DNA of 41,274 nucleotides from Burkholderiales bacterium UBA2459 (lineage in GTDB: Bacteria; Pseudomonadota; Gammaproteobacteria; Burkholderiales; Burkholderiaceae_E): positions 1 to 41,274 of the forward strand of contig DDPV01000044.1 in assembly GCA_002342365.1 (NCBI GenBank), read 5' to 3'. Shown here one piece after another: positions 30,924 through 40,069 of the stretch (the first letter of the stretch is position 1; each line of letters starts with the position of its first letter). The position numbers were made by a program, and so were the translations under genes. The notes under the pieces were generated by a model. It was not told the DNA's origin. It saw only the letters and a list, made by a program, of their open reading frames with translations, and did no database searches.

Positions 30924-33022
30924 GCCCGCGTTGTCCTTTCGATCTGCGCCAGGAGGGCAGCATCGGCGACCTGATCGCCGAGTTCAACGTTTAGGCTTAA
31001 CAGCTTGCCGTCGACCTCCGCCTGCAGGCTGTGCTCCATTTTCATTGCCTCAATCACCAAAAGCACCTGCCCGGCGCGCACCTCATCGCCCACCGCAGCA
31101 TGAATAGCGATGACTTTTCCGGGCATCGGCGCAATCAGGCTGCCCTGGCCTGGTTGTTCACCGAGCGCTTCAGCGGCGCTATCCAGCAACTGCCAGGAAC
31201 TGCCGCTTTGCGCGAAGTCGACCTGGATTTGCAGGGGTGTTGTTCGCGGCGATGCGTCGCCGGATGCACGATGCAAAACGTGTAAGGCTTCAATGCCCAG
31301 CAGCCGCGCTTGTATGCGAAGCGACGCCTCACCCTGGCTCGATGCAAACTCGGCCACCAAGGCTGTCTTTGCAAACACCCCATCGCCTAGCTTCCAGGCC
31401 TCGCCGTCGATCACAAGCAGCCGATCGGGCGTCCATCGACGTTCAATCACATGCTCTGCGCCTTGCGCATCGTCGATAGCCCTTAGCCGGAGGCGATCGA
31501 CCGCAGGGTCGGTGGCTTGAAGGCTTCGGTGACGCCATCCGTCATGATGTTCAAAAGCGTCCCAGTGATCGCTTGGCGGCCGACTAAGCGCCCAGGCGGC
31601 AGCGATCGCCAGCAGCGCCTTGCGCTTTTCCTGCGCTGTTGGCGGTCCGGCAAGCTCATGGATGTGGTTTTCGATCAGGGCGGTACTGAGTTGGCCGGCT
31701 TGCACCAGCGGATGTGCGATCAGTTGTTGCAAAAAGGCCCGGTTATTCGATGGACCGAGTACCGAGGTGGCTGCCAGCGCCTGACCCAGCCGATCGAGCG
31801 CTTGCTCGCGATCCTTGCCGTGGACAATCAGCTTTGCAATCATCGGATCGTAATCGGCGCTGATCACATCGCCTGCGCGGATCCCGGCGTCGATCCGAAT
31901 CGGAGACGCCTGGCTAAAAAACCCGGCTGATTCAGGCAGGCTAAGCGCTTGCACAAGGCCGCTTGAGGGCAAAAATCCGCGACGCGGATTCTCGGCGTAG
32001 AGGCGTGCCTCAATCGCGTGGCCATTGGGCTGCAGATGCTCCCAATGTGCCGGTAGCGCTTCGCCCATGGCCACCTTGAGTTGCCAGGCAACCAGGTCCT
32101 CACCCAGGATCATTTCAGTGACCGGATGCTCGACCTGCAAGCGGGTATTCATTTCCATGAAGTAAAACGCCGCTTTCGAGTCGACGATGAACTCGACAGT
32201 ACCCGCACCCACATAGTTCACAGCCCGGGCCGCCGCAATCGCGGCTTCGCTCAAGGCTTTGCGCTGTTGCGCAGTCCAACCCGGGGCTGGCGCCTCTTCC
32301 ATCACTTTCTGATGCCGACGCTGCAAACTGCAATCGCGCTCGAGCAGCGAGACGATCCTGCCGTGCTGATCGCCGAAAATTTGCACTTCGATATGCCTGG
32401 GCTCGAGCAGGTAGCGCTCAATCAGCACGCTGGCATCACCAAAACTTGCCAGGGCTTCGCGCTGACAGGCTGTGAGCGCAGCCGCAAAGTCGACGCTGTG
32501 ATCGACCCGACGCATGCCCTTGCCGCCTCCGCCTGCGCTTGCCTTGATCAAAACCGGGTAACCCAAGGCTTCCGCTTGCTCGGCAAGCCAATCGGGATCT
32601 TGACGATCGCCGGCGTAACCCGGCACCAGCGGCACCCCGGCTTGCGCCATCAGCGCCTTGGCATTGGCCTTACTCCCCATGGCTGCAATCGCCTCCGGAC
32701 TCGGGCCCACAAATCGGACTCCGGCATCAAGCACCGCCTGGGCAAAGGATGCGTTCTCAGACAAAAACCCATAGCCCGGATGCAGCGCATCGGCGCTGCT
32801 TGCGCGTGCGGCATTGAGGATGGCGCTTTGGTTGAGGTATGAGCGTCGTGCCGGTGCCGGCCCGATAGGAATCGCCTCGTCGGCCATCGCAACATGGGCC
32901 GCCCGGCGGTCAGCATCCGAATAAACCGCGATACAAGCAATACCAAGCGATTTCGCACTGTGGATCACGCGGCAGGCGATCTCCCCACGATTGGCGATCA
33001 ACAGCCTGCGGATCCGATTCAC
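30920..33022 (-). CDS. liuD: Methylcrotonyl-CoA carboxylase biotin-carrying alpha subunit
   Basis: A 700-residue subunit combining biotin carboxylase and biotin carrier domains. Seen are LLIANRGEIACRVI, the ATP-grasp loop SAGGGGKGMR, FMEMNTRLQVEHPVTE, and the biotinyl lysine Lys661 in EAMKME about 40 residues from the end. Together with LiuB it carboxylates 3-methylcrotonyl-CoA to 3-methylglutaconyl-CoA. The context between liuC and the HMG-CoA lyase gene decides against acetyl- or propionyl-CoA carboxylase. The start is a GTG at 33022 overlapping the liuC TGA (GTGA, 33019-33022). There is no good ribosome site, so it probably depends on coupling. Confidence 0.95.
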   Translation of the reverse strand: MNRIRRLLIANRGEIACRVIHSAKSLGIACIAVYSDADRRAAHVAMADEAIPIGPAPARRSYLNQSAILNAARASSADALHPGYGFLSENASFAQAVLDAGVRFVGPSPEAIAAMGSKANAKALMAQAGVPLVPGYAGDRQDPDWLAEQAEALGYPVLIKASAGGGGKGMRRVDHSVDFAAALTACQREALASFGDASVLIERYLLEPRHIEVQIFGDQHGRIVSLLERDCSLQRRHQKVMEEAPAPGWTAQQRKALSEAAIAAARAVNYVGAGTVEFIVDSKAAFYFMEMNTRLQVEHPVTEMILGEDLVAWQLKVAMGEALPAHWEHLQPNGHAIEARLYAENPRRGFLPSSGLVQALSLPESAGFFSQASPIRIDAGIRAGDVISADYDPMIAKLIVHGKDREQALDRLGQALAATSVLGPSNNRAFLQQLIAHPLVQAGQLSTALIENHIHELAGPPTAQEKRKALLAIAAAWALSRPPSDHWDAFEHHDGWRHRSLQATDPAVDRLRLRAIDDAQGAEHVIERRWTPDRLLVIDGEAWKLGDGVFAKTALVAEFASSQGEASLRIQARLLGIEALHVLHRASGDASPRTTPLQIQVDFAQSGSSWQLLDSAAEALGEQPGQGSLIAPMPGKVIAIHAAVGDEVRAGQVLLVIEAMKMEHSLQAEVDGKLLSLNVELGDQVADAALLAQIERTTRA

Positions 33023-33822
33023 GGGGAGGATTCCATGCCCCCAAGCCAGGCAGGCGAGCGTTTTTCAAAAAAAGCGGCGATGCCTTCTTGCGCCTCGTCG
33101 CTGGCGCGCACCTGGGCGATCCGCCTGGCGGTTTCAGCAACCAAGGCATCGTCGATGGCCTTGCCGGCAACATCGGCAATCAAGCGTTTGCAGTGCCCGA
33201 TCGCCTGCGGGCCGGCTGCAAGCAACTGGCCGAGCATTGCGTTGATCGCCCCGTCGAGTTCTTCGTCCGGAACAATATGCTGCACCAGGCCGATGCGCCA
33301 GGCTTCGGCGGCTTCGAAGACTTCCGCGCTCAGAAAATAACGTCGTGCCTGGCGCTCGCCGATGGCTTTGATCACATAAGGACTGATCATCGCCGGGATC
33401 AGGCCAAGCTTGACCTCTGAGAGACAAAAACGGGTCTGCGCGCTGGCAATCGCGATATCGCAGGCTGCAACCAAGCCCAGGCCCCCGGCAAAAGCAGAAC
33501 CCTGCACCCGCGCGACCGTTGGCTTGGGGCTGTCGTGCAGGCGTCGCAAAACCGCAGCGAGACGCCCAGAGTCGGCCTGGGCCTCTTGTGGACTCATGTC
33601 GCGCGCTTTTTTCATCCAGGCCAAATCGCCGCCGGCACAAAAGGCCTTGCCGCGACCCGCCAGCAGAACAACCCGGACCGCATCATCGTGCATTGCGTTT
33701 TCGATGGCTTCGCCGAGCTCAGCCAGCATCAGGTCGTTCATCGCATTGCGCAGCTCCGGCCGGTTGAGCCAGATCAGGCCAACGCCCTGGTTGAGTTCAC
33801 ACTGCAGGGTTTGATAGCTCAC
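33019..33822 (-). CDS. liuC: Enoyl-CoA hydratase family protein, probable methylglutaconyl-CoA hydratase
   Basis: A crotonase-fold enzyme of about 267 residues. The oxyanion-hole motifs GKAFCAGGDLAWM and GSAFAGGLGLVAACDIAIA are clear, and the acid/base glutamate lies in FCLSEVKLGLIPAMISPYV. Between liuB and liuD, it should hydrate 3-methylglutaconyl-CoA to HMG-CoA. The frame is open to a TTG at 33858, overlapping liuB. The best start is the GTG at 33822, eight bases after AAAGGA (33831-33836). Another GTG at 33828 is only two bases from it. Confidence 0.93.
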   Translation of the reverse strand: MSYQTLQCELNQGVGLIWLNRPELRNAMNDLMLAELGEAIENAMHDDAVRVVLLAGRGKAFCAGGDLAWMKKARDMSPQEAQADSGRLAAVLRRLHDSPKPTVARVQGSAFAGGLGLVAACDIAIASAQTRFCLSEVKLGLIPAMISPYVIKAIGERQARRYFLSAEVFEAAEAWRIGLVQHIVPDEELDGAINAMLGQLLAAGPQAIGHCKRLIADVAGKAIDDALVAETARRIAQVRASDEAQEGIAAFFEKRSPAWLGGMESSP

Positions 33823-33838
33823 GATCACTGTCCTTTGA

Positions 33839-35461
33839 TTACATCCTGAACACGCCAAAACGGCTGGATCGCGCCGGACTTTGCAAACTCATGCTCAAGC
33901 CAAGCGCGATGACCCGCCGCGTGTCCTCCGGATGGATGACACCGTCATCCCACAAGCGCGCGCTGGCGTAGTAGGGGTGACCCTCGCGTTCGTATTGTTC
34001 GCGGATCGGTGCTTTGAAGGCCTCGATCTGATCCTCGCTCATACGCTCGCCGCGTAAAGCAAGCGCATCTTGCCGAACCGTGGCAAGCACCGATGCCGCT
34101 TGTTCGCCACCCATCACCGAAATGCGGGCATTGGGCCACATGAACAAGAGCCTCGGCGCGTAGGCGCGGCCACACATGCCGTAGTTGCCGGCACCGAAAC
34201 TGCCGCCGATGATCACCGTAAACTTGGGCACCTCAGCGCATGCGACTGCGGTGACCAGTTTGGCACCCGCCCGGGCGATTCCTTCGTGCTCGTATTTGCG
34301 GCCCACCATGAATCCGGTAATGTTTTGCAGGAAAACAAGCGGGATGCCGCGCTGGCAGCACAGTTCAATGAAGTGAGCGCCCTTGTTGGCCGATTCGGCA
34401 AACAAAATGCCGTTGTTCGCCACAATACCGACCGGGATTCCGTGCCAGTGGGCAAAGCCTGTGACAAGCGTGCTGCCATAACGGGCCTTGAATTCGTCGA
34501 ATTCAGAACGATCCACCAGCCTTGCGATCACTTCGCGCACATCAAAGGGTTTGCGCGCGTCGGCTGAAACCACGCCGCCGAGCTCAGCCGGATCGTAGTC
34601 GGGTTCCTGCGGCTTGCGCAGATCGAGTCGCTCGCCCACATGACCTGAAAGCGCAGCCCGCGGGCTGTTGGCAAGCAGGCTGCGGGCGATCGACAAGGCA
34701 TGCTGATCGTTGCGGGCAAAATAATCGGCCACACCGGATAAGCGGGTGTGCACATCGGCTCCGCCGAGTTCCTCGGCACTCACGTTTTCCCCGGTGGCTG
34801 CTTTCACCAAAGGCGGACCACCCAGGAAAATCGTGCCTTGTTCGCGCACGATGATCGACTGATCGCTCATCGCCGGCACATAGGCGCCGCCTGCGGTACA
34901 AGAGCCCATCACCACCGCGATTTGTGGCAGTCCAAGGGCAGAGAGCCTTGCCTGGTTGTAAAAGATCCGGCCGAAATGGTCCCGGTCGGGAAATACCTGG
35001 TCTTGGTTGGGCAAATTGGCACCGCCTGAGTCGACCAGATAAACGCAGGGCAAATGGTTTTGTTCGGCGATCTCCTGAGCCCGCAGATGCTTTTTAACCG
35101 TCATCGGGTAGTAGGTTCCGCCTTTGACGGTGGCGTCATTGCAGACCACGATCACTTTTCGGGCTTGCACCGAACCGATCCCGGTGATGATGCCGGCGCA
35201 AGGTGCTTCATCGTCATACATGCCCTGGGCTGCAAGCGTGGAGAGCTCTAAAAACGGCGTGCCCGGATCGAGCAGTTGTGCAAGCCGATCGCGTGGCAGC
35301 AACTTCCCGCGCGCCAAGTGCTTCGTCCTGGCTTGCTCGCCGCCGCCTGCAGCAGCAAGGCTCATGTGTCGCGTTAAGTCCTCGCAGGCCTGCTGCATGG
35401 CCGCTTGGTTGGCCTGAAAGCTTGCGTCGTTTGCTCGGATCCTGCTTTCAATGCGGCTCAA
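33839..35461 (-). CDS. liuB: Methylcrotonyl-CoA carboxylase carboxyltransferase beta subunit
   Basis: A 540-residue carboxyltransferase of normal MCC-beta length. Typical segments are GGGEQARTKHLARGKLLPRD near the N-terminus, VCNDATVKGGTYYPMTVKKH, YLVDSGGANLPNQDQVFPD, GSCTAGGAYVPAMSD, and the second oxyanion region FGAGNYGMCGRAYAPR. The MCC-specific NLPNQ and GGTYYP patterns support methylcrotonyl over propionyl carboxylase. The start codon is TTG at 35461, four bases inside the upstream acyl-CoA dehydrogenase (TTGA). The N-terminal sequence SRIESRIRANDASFQANQAAM aligns with family starts, so this rare start is likely real. Confidence 0.95.
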   Translation of the reverse strand: MSRIESRIRANDASFQANQAAMQQACEDLTRHMSLAAAGGGEQARTKHLARGKLLPRDRLAQLLDPGTPFLELSTLAAQGMYDDEAPCAGIITGIGSVQARKVIVVCNDATVKGGTYYPMTVKKHLRAQEIAEQNHLPCVYLVDSGGANLPNQDQVFPDRDHFGRIFYNQARLSALGLPQIAVVMGSCTAGGAYVPAMSDQSIIVREQGTIFLGGPPLVKAATGENVSAEELGGADVHTRLSGVADYFARNDQHALSIARSLLANSPRAALSGHVGERLDLRKPQEPDYDPAELGGVVSADARKPFDVREVIARLVDRSEFDEFKARYGSTLVTGFAHWHGIPVGIVANNGILFAESANKGAHFIELCCQRGIPLVFLQNITGFMVGRKYEHEGIARAGAKLVTAVACAEVPKFTVIIGGSFGAGNYGMCGRAYAPRLLFMWPNARISVMGGEQAASVLATVRQDALALRGERMSEDQIEAFKAPIREQYEREGHPYYASARLWDDGVIHPEDTRRVIALGLSMSLQSPARSSRFGVFRM

Positions 35462-36666
35462 TGCGCCTGCTCCTGCGCCAGCGCTCGCGCGATCAAGATA
35501 CGCTGAATATCGCTTGTGCCCTCATAAATCTGGCACACCCGCACATCGCGCCAGATCCGCTCCACCGGAAAGTCTTGCACCACACCGTAGCCGCCATGAA
35601 TTTGAATGGCATCGGAGCAGACCTGCTCGGCCATTTCGCTGGCCTGGAGTTTTGCCATCGCGGCTTCTTTGAGGCAGGGTTTGCCGGCGTCTTTCAGCCG
35701 CGCTGCATGAGCAATCAATTGCCGGGCACTTTCCAGGCGGGTTGCCATGTCGGCGAGCCGAAACTGCACCGCCTGGTGCTCGAAGATCGGTGCACCGAAA
35801 GCTTGCCGGGTTTTGGCGTAGCTCAGGGCAGCGTAAAAGGCAGCCCGCGCCATCCCCAGCGATTGAGCTGCGATACCGATGCGGCCGCCTTCCAGGCCCG
35901 ATAAAGCGATCCGATAGCCCTGGCCTTCATCACCCAGACGAAAGCGGGCTGGAATCCTGCAGGCTTCAAAAGCAATTTGCGCGGTGTCTGAAGCACGCTG
36001 ACCCACTTTGTCTTCAAGCCTCGCAACCCGATAGCCGGCTGCCTTGGTGGGAACAAGAAAAGCGGAAATGCCGCGCTTGCCGGCATCAGGGTCGGTGACC
36101 GCCATCACAATCGCTACATCGGCCTGCTTGCCCGAAGTGATGAACTGCTTCACCCCGTCAATCACATAGTCATCGCCTTCGCGGCGGGCGCGGGTGCGAA
36201 TCGCCGAGGCATCTGAACCCACATGGGGTTCGGTCAGGCAAAACGCGCCGAGCATCGCACCGCTGGCCAGCGGCTTGAGCCATTGCTTGTGTTGCTCCTC
36301 GTTGCCCCAGCTCAGCAGTATCGAGCACACCGGGCAGTTGTTGACCGAGATGATCGTTGAGGTGGCGCCGTCGCCCGCGGCGATTTCCTCAAGGATTACG
36401 GCCAATGCCTGATAATTGAGCCCGGCACCGCCCAAATGCTCAGGTATCGCGATGCCGAAGCAGCCCAGGGCCGCCAAGCCTTTGAGCGCCATGGCGGGAA
36501 ACTCAGACTCGCGATCCCATCGTGCGGCATGCGGGCTGATTTGCTCACGGACAAAGGCAGCCACCGCTTCGCGGATCATCGCCAGCTCAGAACTTGCGTC
36601 GCTCAAGGCCGCGCCTTCATCGCGCAAGGCCCGATGTGGGCTGCTTGCAAGCTCGTTTGCGTTCAT
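35458..36666 (-). CDS. Acyl-CoA dehydrogenase (short/branched-chain type)
   Basis: An FAD-dependent acyl-CoA dehydrogenase of about 402 residues from the ATG at 36666. The frame is open to 36714, but that start would overlap the SDR gene. FAD/substrate segments are AFCLTEPHVGSDASAIRT and QFITSGKQADVAIVMA. The catalytic glutamate is in the usual late position, in IYEGTSDIQRILIARAL, and IQIHGGYGVVQDFPVER is present. It differs from the isovaleryl enzyme in the same operon, whose base is earlier. The substrate may be a short straight or branched acyl-CoA such as 2-methylbutyryl-, isobutyryl- or butyryl-CoA. Translationally linked to liuB by a four-base overlap. Confidence 0.92.
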   Translation of the reverse strand: MNANELASSPHRALRDEGAALSDASSELAMIREAVAAFVREQISPHAARWDRESEFPAMALKGLAALGCFGIAIPEHLGGAGLNYQALAVILEEIAAGDGATSTIISVNNCPVCSILLSWGNEEQHKQWLKPLASGAMLGAFCLTEPHVGSDASAIRTRARREGDDYVIDGVKQFITSGKQADVAIVMAVTDPDAGKRGISAFLVPTKAAGYRVARLEDKVGQRASDTAQIAFEACRIPARFRLGDEGQGYRIALSGLEGGRIGIAAQSLGMARAAFYAALSYAKTRQAFGAPIFEHQAVQFRLADMATRLESARQLIAHAARLKDAGKPCLKEAAMAKLQASEMAEQVCSDAIQIHGGYGVVQDFPVERIWRDVRVCQIYEGTSDIQRILIARALAQEQAH

Positions 36667-36682
36667 CCGTTTTTGCCCCGCC

Positions 36683-37360
36683 CTACCAGGCAAGCGAACT
36701 GCCGCGATAGTCAAAGAACTGGCCTGAGGGATAGGCCAGTGGTTCGCTGATCACCCGTCTTAAGCCATCGACCGAAGTTTGCACGTCCACATCGGCATTG
36801 GGACCACCCATATCGGTTCGGACCCAACCCGGATGCAGGGCCAGCACCCGCAGGCCGCTTGCGTGATAGTCGACATGCGCAAGCTTCGCAAGCATGTTGA
36901 CCGATGCTTTAGACACCCGATACAACAAGCCGTAACTGCTTGAGGCTTCGGCGATCGAGCCCATGCGTGAGGAGATAAACGCCATGGTGCCGCCTTGCGC
37001 GTTCAAGCAGGGCATGACCACTGGAATCAGCCGCATCGCCGCCAGGACGTTGGTACGCATCACTTGATCAAAAGCAGCCGCATCAGCTGGTTTTTGGGTG
37101 CTGGAATCGCGCGGGCCGAATACCCCGGCATTCATGATGACCACATCGAAGGCCTCGCCATCGAGCTGCCAGGCCAGTCCGGCGATGTCTTCGAGCTGTT
37201 CCACATCGAGTTTTAAGGGGTGGGCGCCGATGTCACGCAAGGCCAATCGGTGCGCTTCTTGTCGGTAGGTGGCGTGGACCTGCCAGCCGGCTTGCAGGTA
37301 CTGACGGGCGAACTCAAAGCCGATACCGCGCGATGCGCCTAGCACAAGGGCGGCTGGCAT
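36683..37360 (-). CDS. SDR family oxidoreductase, CsgA-like
   Basis: A 225-residue short-chain dehydrogenase. The nucleotide loop is LVLGASRGIGFEFARQ, the VIMNAGVFGP motif replaces NNAG, and the catalytic YxxxK is LYRVSKASVN with a preceding serine in FISSRMGS. It resembles the small C-factor-like SDRs often placed in liu operons of proteobacteria. The substrate is unknown. The ATG overlaps the thiolase stop by one base (TGATG), and 16 bases separate it from the acyl-CoA dehydrogenase. Confidence 0.9.
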   Translation of the reverse strand: MPAALVLGASRGIGFEFARQYLQAGWQVHATYRQEAHRLALRDIGAHPLKLDVEQLEDIAGLAWQLDGEAFDVVIMNAGVFGPRDSSTQKPADAAAFDQVMRTNVLAAMRLIPVVMPCLNAQGGTMAFISSRMGSIAEASSSYGLLYRVSKASVNMLAKLAHVDYHASGLRVLALHPGWVRTDMGGPNADVDVQTSVDGLRRVISEPLAYPSGQFFDYRGSSLAW

Positions 37361-38568
37361 CAGATCACCTCAAGCGCCATCGCGGTGGCTTCGCCACCAC
37401 CGATGCAAAGCGCCGCCACGCCGCGCTTGCCGCCGGTCTTTCGCAAGGCACCGAGCAAGCTCACCAAAACACGCGCACCCGATGCGCCGATCGGATGACC
37501 CAGGGCGCAAGCGCCGCCATGGATATTGACCTGATCCTGAGACAAATCGAGCTCTTGCATTGCGGCCATCGTGACCACCGCAAAAGCCTCATTGATCTCA
37601 AACAGGTCGACTTCCTTGGGCTGCCAGCCGGTTTTGGCAAAGAGCTTGTGCAAGGCACCGACCGGGGCGGTGGTGAACCATTCGGGCTGCTGGGCATGCG
37701 TGCTGTGCGCCACGATGCGCGCAAGCGGGCTGCACGCCAAGCGTTCGGCGGTGCTCTGGCGCATCAGCACCAGTGCCGCTGCACCGTCTGAAATCGACGA
37801 GGCGTTGGCAGCGGTAATGGTGCCGTCCTTCACAAAGGCGGGCCGAAGACCCGGGATTTTATCGAGCTGCGCCTTAAAAGGCTGTTCATCGCGAAGGATT
37901 TGCTGTTCGCCCTTTTTCCCGGGAACGCTGACCGCGGCAATTTCCCAGGCAAAGCTGCCATCATCGTTGGCCTGCTGCGCACGTTGGGTTGAGCGGATGG
38001 CAAAAGCGTCTTGCGCTTGCCTGCTGAAGTGGTATTTGCTTGCGCAATCCTCGGCAAATACACCCATGGCTTTGCCCCGCTGGTAAGCATCTTCAAGGCC
38101 GTCGACCGCCATATGATCGTAGGTGCTCACGGCACCGTAGCGGTAGCCTTTTCGCGCATGCATCAGCAAATGCGGGGCGTTGGTCATGCTTTCCATGCCC
38201 CCAGCAACCATCACTTCGGCGCTTCCGGCCAGCAGCAAATCGTGACCGAGCATGGCTGCTTTCATGCCTGAGCCGCACATTTTGCTGATGGTGGTGGCTG
38301 CCGCTGAGTTGGGCAGTCCCGCTTTGAGTGCTGCCTGTCGGGCTGGAGCCTGGCCTTGGCCTGCCATCAGACAACAGCCCATGATCACTTCGTCGACCAG
38401 ATCAGGCGAAAGGCCTGCGCGTTGCACCGCGGCCTGGATCGCGATGGCACCCAAGTCGTAAGCGGCAAGGTTTGAAAAATCGCCGAGCATCGAGCCCATG
38501 GGCGTGCGGGCGCCCGCTACGATCACCACGGGATCGGCCTGGGCGGTTGAAGATGGCGTCGGGGTCAT
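37360..38568 (-). CDS. Acetyl-CoA C-acetyltransferase (thiolase)
   Basis: A 402-residue thiolase. The acylated cysteine is Cys98 (ISKMCGSGMKA). His358 (ALGHPIGASG) and Cys388 (ALCIGGGEA) complete the active site, so it should be active. It would cleave acetoacetyl-CoA, linking HMG-CoA lyase output to acetyl-CoA once acetoacetate is activated; no CoA transferase or acetoacetyl-CoA synthetase gene is in the window. The start is the ATG at 38568, nine bases after GGAG on the minus strand. A TTG at 38595 is upstream in frame. It lies 80 bases after liuA. Confidence 0.95.
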   Translation of the reverse strand: MTPTPSSTAQADPVVIVAGARTPMGSMLGDFSNLAAYDLGAIAIQAAVQRAGLSPDLVDEVIMGCCLMAGQGQAPARQAALKAGLPNSAAATTISKMCGSGMKAAMLGHDLLLAGSAEVMVAGGMESMTNAPHLLMHARKGYRYGAVSTYDHMAVDGLEDAYQRGKAMGVFAEDCASKYHFSRQAQDAFAIRSTQRAQQANDDGSFAWEIAAVSVPGKKGEQQILRDEQPFKAQLDKIPGLRPAFVKDGTITAANASSISDGAAALVLMRQSTAERLACSPLARIVAHSTHAQQPEWFTTAPVGALHKLFAKTGWQPKEVDLFEINEAFAVVTMAAMQELDLSQDQVNIHGGACALGHPIGASGARVLVSLLGALRKTGGKRGVAALCIGGGEATAMALEVI

Positions 38569-38648
38569 GAAGTCAGTCTCCTGATCGAAAGGCAAACTTT
38601 ACCGCTTGTCGTGGGTTCGCGCCTGCCTGTGTGTGCTGGCTTGATCTT

Positions 38649-39833
38649 TTAGCGGGTCTCGGCAAAAAGCTCGCGACCGATCAACATGCGTCGAATTTCG
38701 GAGGTGCCAGCGCCGATTTCGTAAAGCTTGGCATCCCGCCAGAGTCTGCCGGTGGGGTAATCATTGATGTAGCCGTTGCCCCCGAGGGTTTGAATCGCTT
38801 CGCCGGCCATCCAGGTGGCTTTTTCGGCAGCCCATAAAATCGCGCCGGCTGCATCTTTGCGCAGGCTGCGAACATCGAGCAGACCCTCGCAGCTTCGATC
38901 GCACTGGCGACCGACTTCGTAGACATAAGCGCGGGTGGCCATCATCGTGGTGTACATATCGGCAAGCTTGCCCTGCATCAGCTGAAATTCGCCAATCGGC
39001 TGCCCAAATTGCTTGCGTTCGTGGATATAAGGAATCACCACGTCCATGCAGGCTGACATGATGCCCAGCGGTCCGCCCGAGAGCACCGCCCGCTCAAAGT
39101 CAAGGCCGCTCATCAGCACATTGACCCCTTTGCCGAGCCCGCCCAGCACCCGGTCAGCAGGCACGATGCAATCCTCAAAGACCAGCTCACCGGTGTGCGA
39201 ACCGCGCATACCGAGCTTGTCGAGTTTTTGCGCCACGCTAAACCCAGCCGCGTGCTTGTCGACCAAAAAGGCGGTGATGCCACGCGGGCCGGCTTCGATA
39301 TCATTTTTAGCATAGACCACGATCACATCGGCGTCGGGCCCGTTGGTGATCCACATCTTGCTGCCGTTAAGCACCCAATGATCGCCGCGGAGATCGGCCC
39401 GGGTACGCATCGAGACCACGTCAGATCCTGCATTGGGTTCGCTCATGGCGAGCGCGCCAACCCATTCACCCGAAATCAACCTGGGCAGATAGTGCGCTTT
39501 TTGCTCCTCGCTGCCATTACGAAAGATCTGGTTCACACAAAGATTCGAATGCGCGCCATAGGACAGGCCAACCGAAGCTGAACCCCGGGAGATTTCTTCC
39601 ATCGCAACAATATGTGCCAGATAGCCAAGGCCTGCGCCCCCGTAGCGCTCGTCCACCGTGATGCCAAGCAAGCCCATCTGCCCAAACTTGCGCCACAAAT
39701 CCATCGGAAACTGGTCGCTGCGATCGATCTGGGAGGCACGTGGTGTGATTTCCCTTGCGACAAAGTCGCACAAGGTCTCGCGCAGCGCGGCAATGGTGTC
39801 GCCAAGGTCAAAGGGCAAACCGGTTAGTTGCAT
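38649..39833 (-). CDS. liuA: Isovaleryl-CoA dehydrogenase
   Basis: A 394-residue FAD enzyme oxidising isovaleryl-CoA to 3-methylcrotonyl-CoA. It carries the diagnostic catalytic Glu247 in SGLDFERAVLSGGPLG, as in human IVD. The position used by other acyl-CoA dehydrogenases (YEGTS) reads YEIGAGTSEIRR without that glutamate. ALAMSEPNAGSDVVSMRTRA and KMWITNGPDADV are also typical. The start is the ATG at 39833, with GGAAG seven bases before it. The frame reaches 39926, but the added 31 residues (AKPKKSSAQGSHP) have no support. First gene of the minus-strand liu operon. Confidence 0.95.
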   Translation of the reverse strand: MQLTGLPFDLGDTIAALRETLCDFVAREITPRASQIDRSDQFPMDLWRKFGQMGLLGITVDERYGGAGLGYLAHIVAMEEISRGSASVGLSYGAHSNLCVNQIFRNGSEEQKAHYLPRLISGEWVGALAMSEPNAGSDVVSMRTRADLRGDHWVLNGSKMWITNGPDADVIVVYAKNDIEAGPRGITAFLVDKHAAGFSVAQKLDKLGMRGSHTGELVFEDCIVPADRVLGGLGKGVNVLMSGLDFERAVLSGGPLGIMSACMDVVIPYIHERKQFGQPIGEFQLMQGKLADMYTTMMATRAYVYEVGRQCDRSCEGLLDVRSLRKDAAGAILWAAEKATWMAGEAIQTLGGNGYINDYPTGRLWRDAKLYEIGAGTSEIRRMLIGRELFAETR

Positions 39834-39914
39834 GGGATGGCTTCCTTGCGCGGATGATTTTTTCGGCTTCGCAGACTCAGCGTTTGATGATTCTGCGTGA
39901 ATCCGACCCACACA

Positions 39915-39942
39915 ATTGTCGCGCAAATGACGCGATCATCAA
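39915..39942 (-). promoter_or_regulatory. Weak sigma-70-like promoter candidate for liuA
   Basis: On the minus strand TTGATG (39942-39937) and GACAAT (39920-39915) lie 16 bases apart, each matching four of six consensus bases, about 80 bases upstream of the liuA start. This is suggestive only. I do not see a clear palindromic LiuR-type site. Confidence 0.22.
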
Positions 39943-39960
39943 GCCTTGCGATCAGACTGG

Positions 39961-40003
39961 CCTAAGATCGCACATCCTTTGACTCGCCTAAGGTCACACA
40001 TCC
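39961..40003. repeat. Two 17-bp direct repeats at 26-bp spacing, liuA/MBL intergenic region
   Basis: CCTAAGATCGCACATCC (39961-39977) recurs as CCTAAGGTCACACATCC (39987-40003) with two differences. The repeat period is 26 bases, about two and a half helical turns. The pair lies in the 236-base divergent region between liuA and the MBL-fold gene. Directly after it, CTCAAGCGC (40003-40011) and GCGCTTAAG (40030-40038) form an imperfect inverted repeat. These are candidate regulator-binding elements. Confidence 0.6.
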
Positions 40004-40069
40004 TCAAGCGCTGCGCCTGCGTAAGGCCTGCGCTTAAGCGGCATGCAAGCCCAACGCCCACGGACCCTC

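Noticed and set aside
39834..40069. A palindromic LiuR-type (MerR) operator in front of liuA.
   Set aside because: No long palindrome with the expected spacing was found; only direct repeats and a weak promoter candidate are visible, and no liuR gene is in the window.
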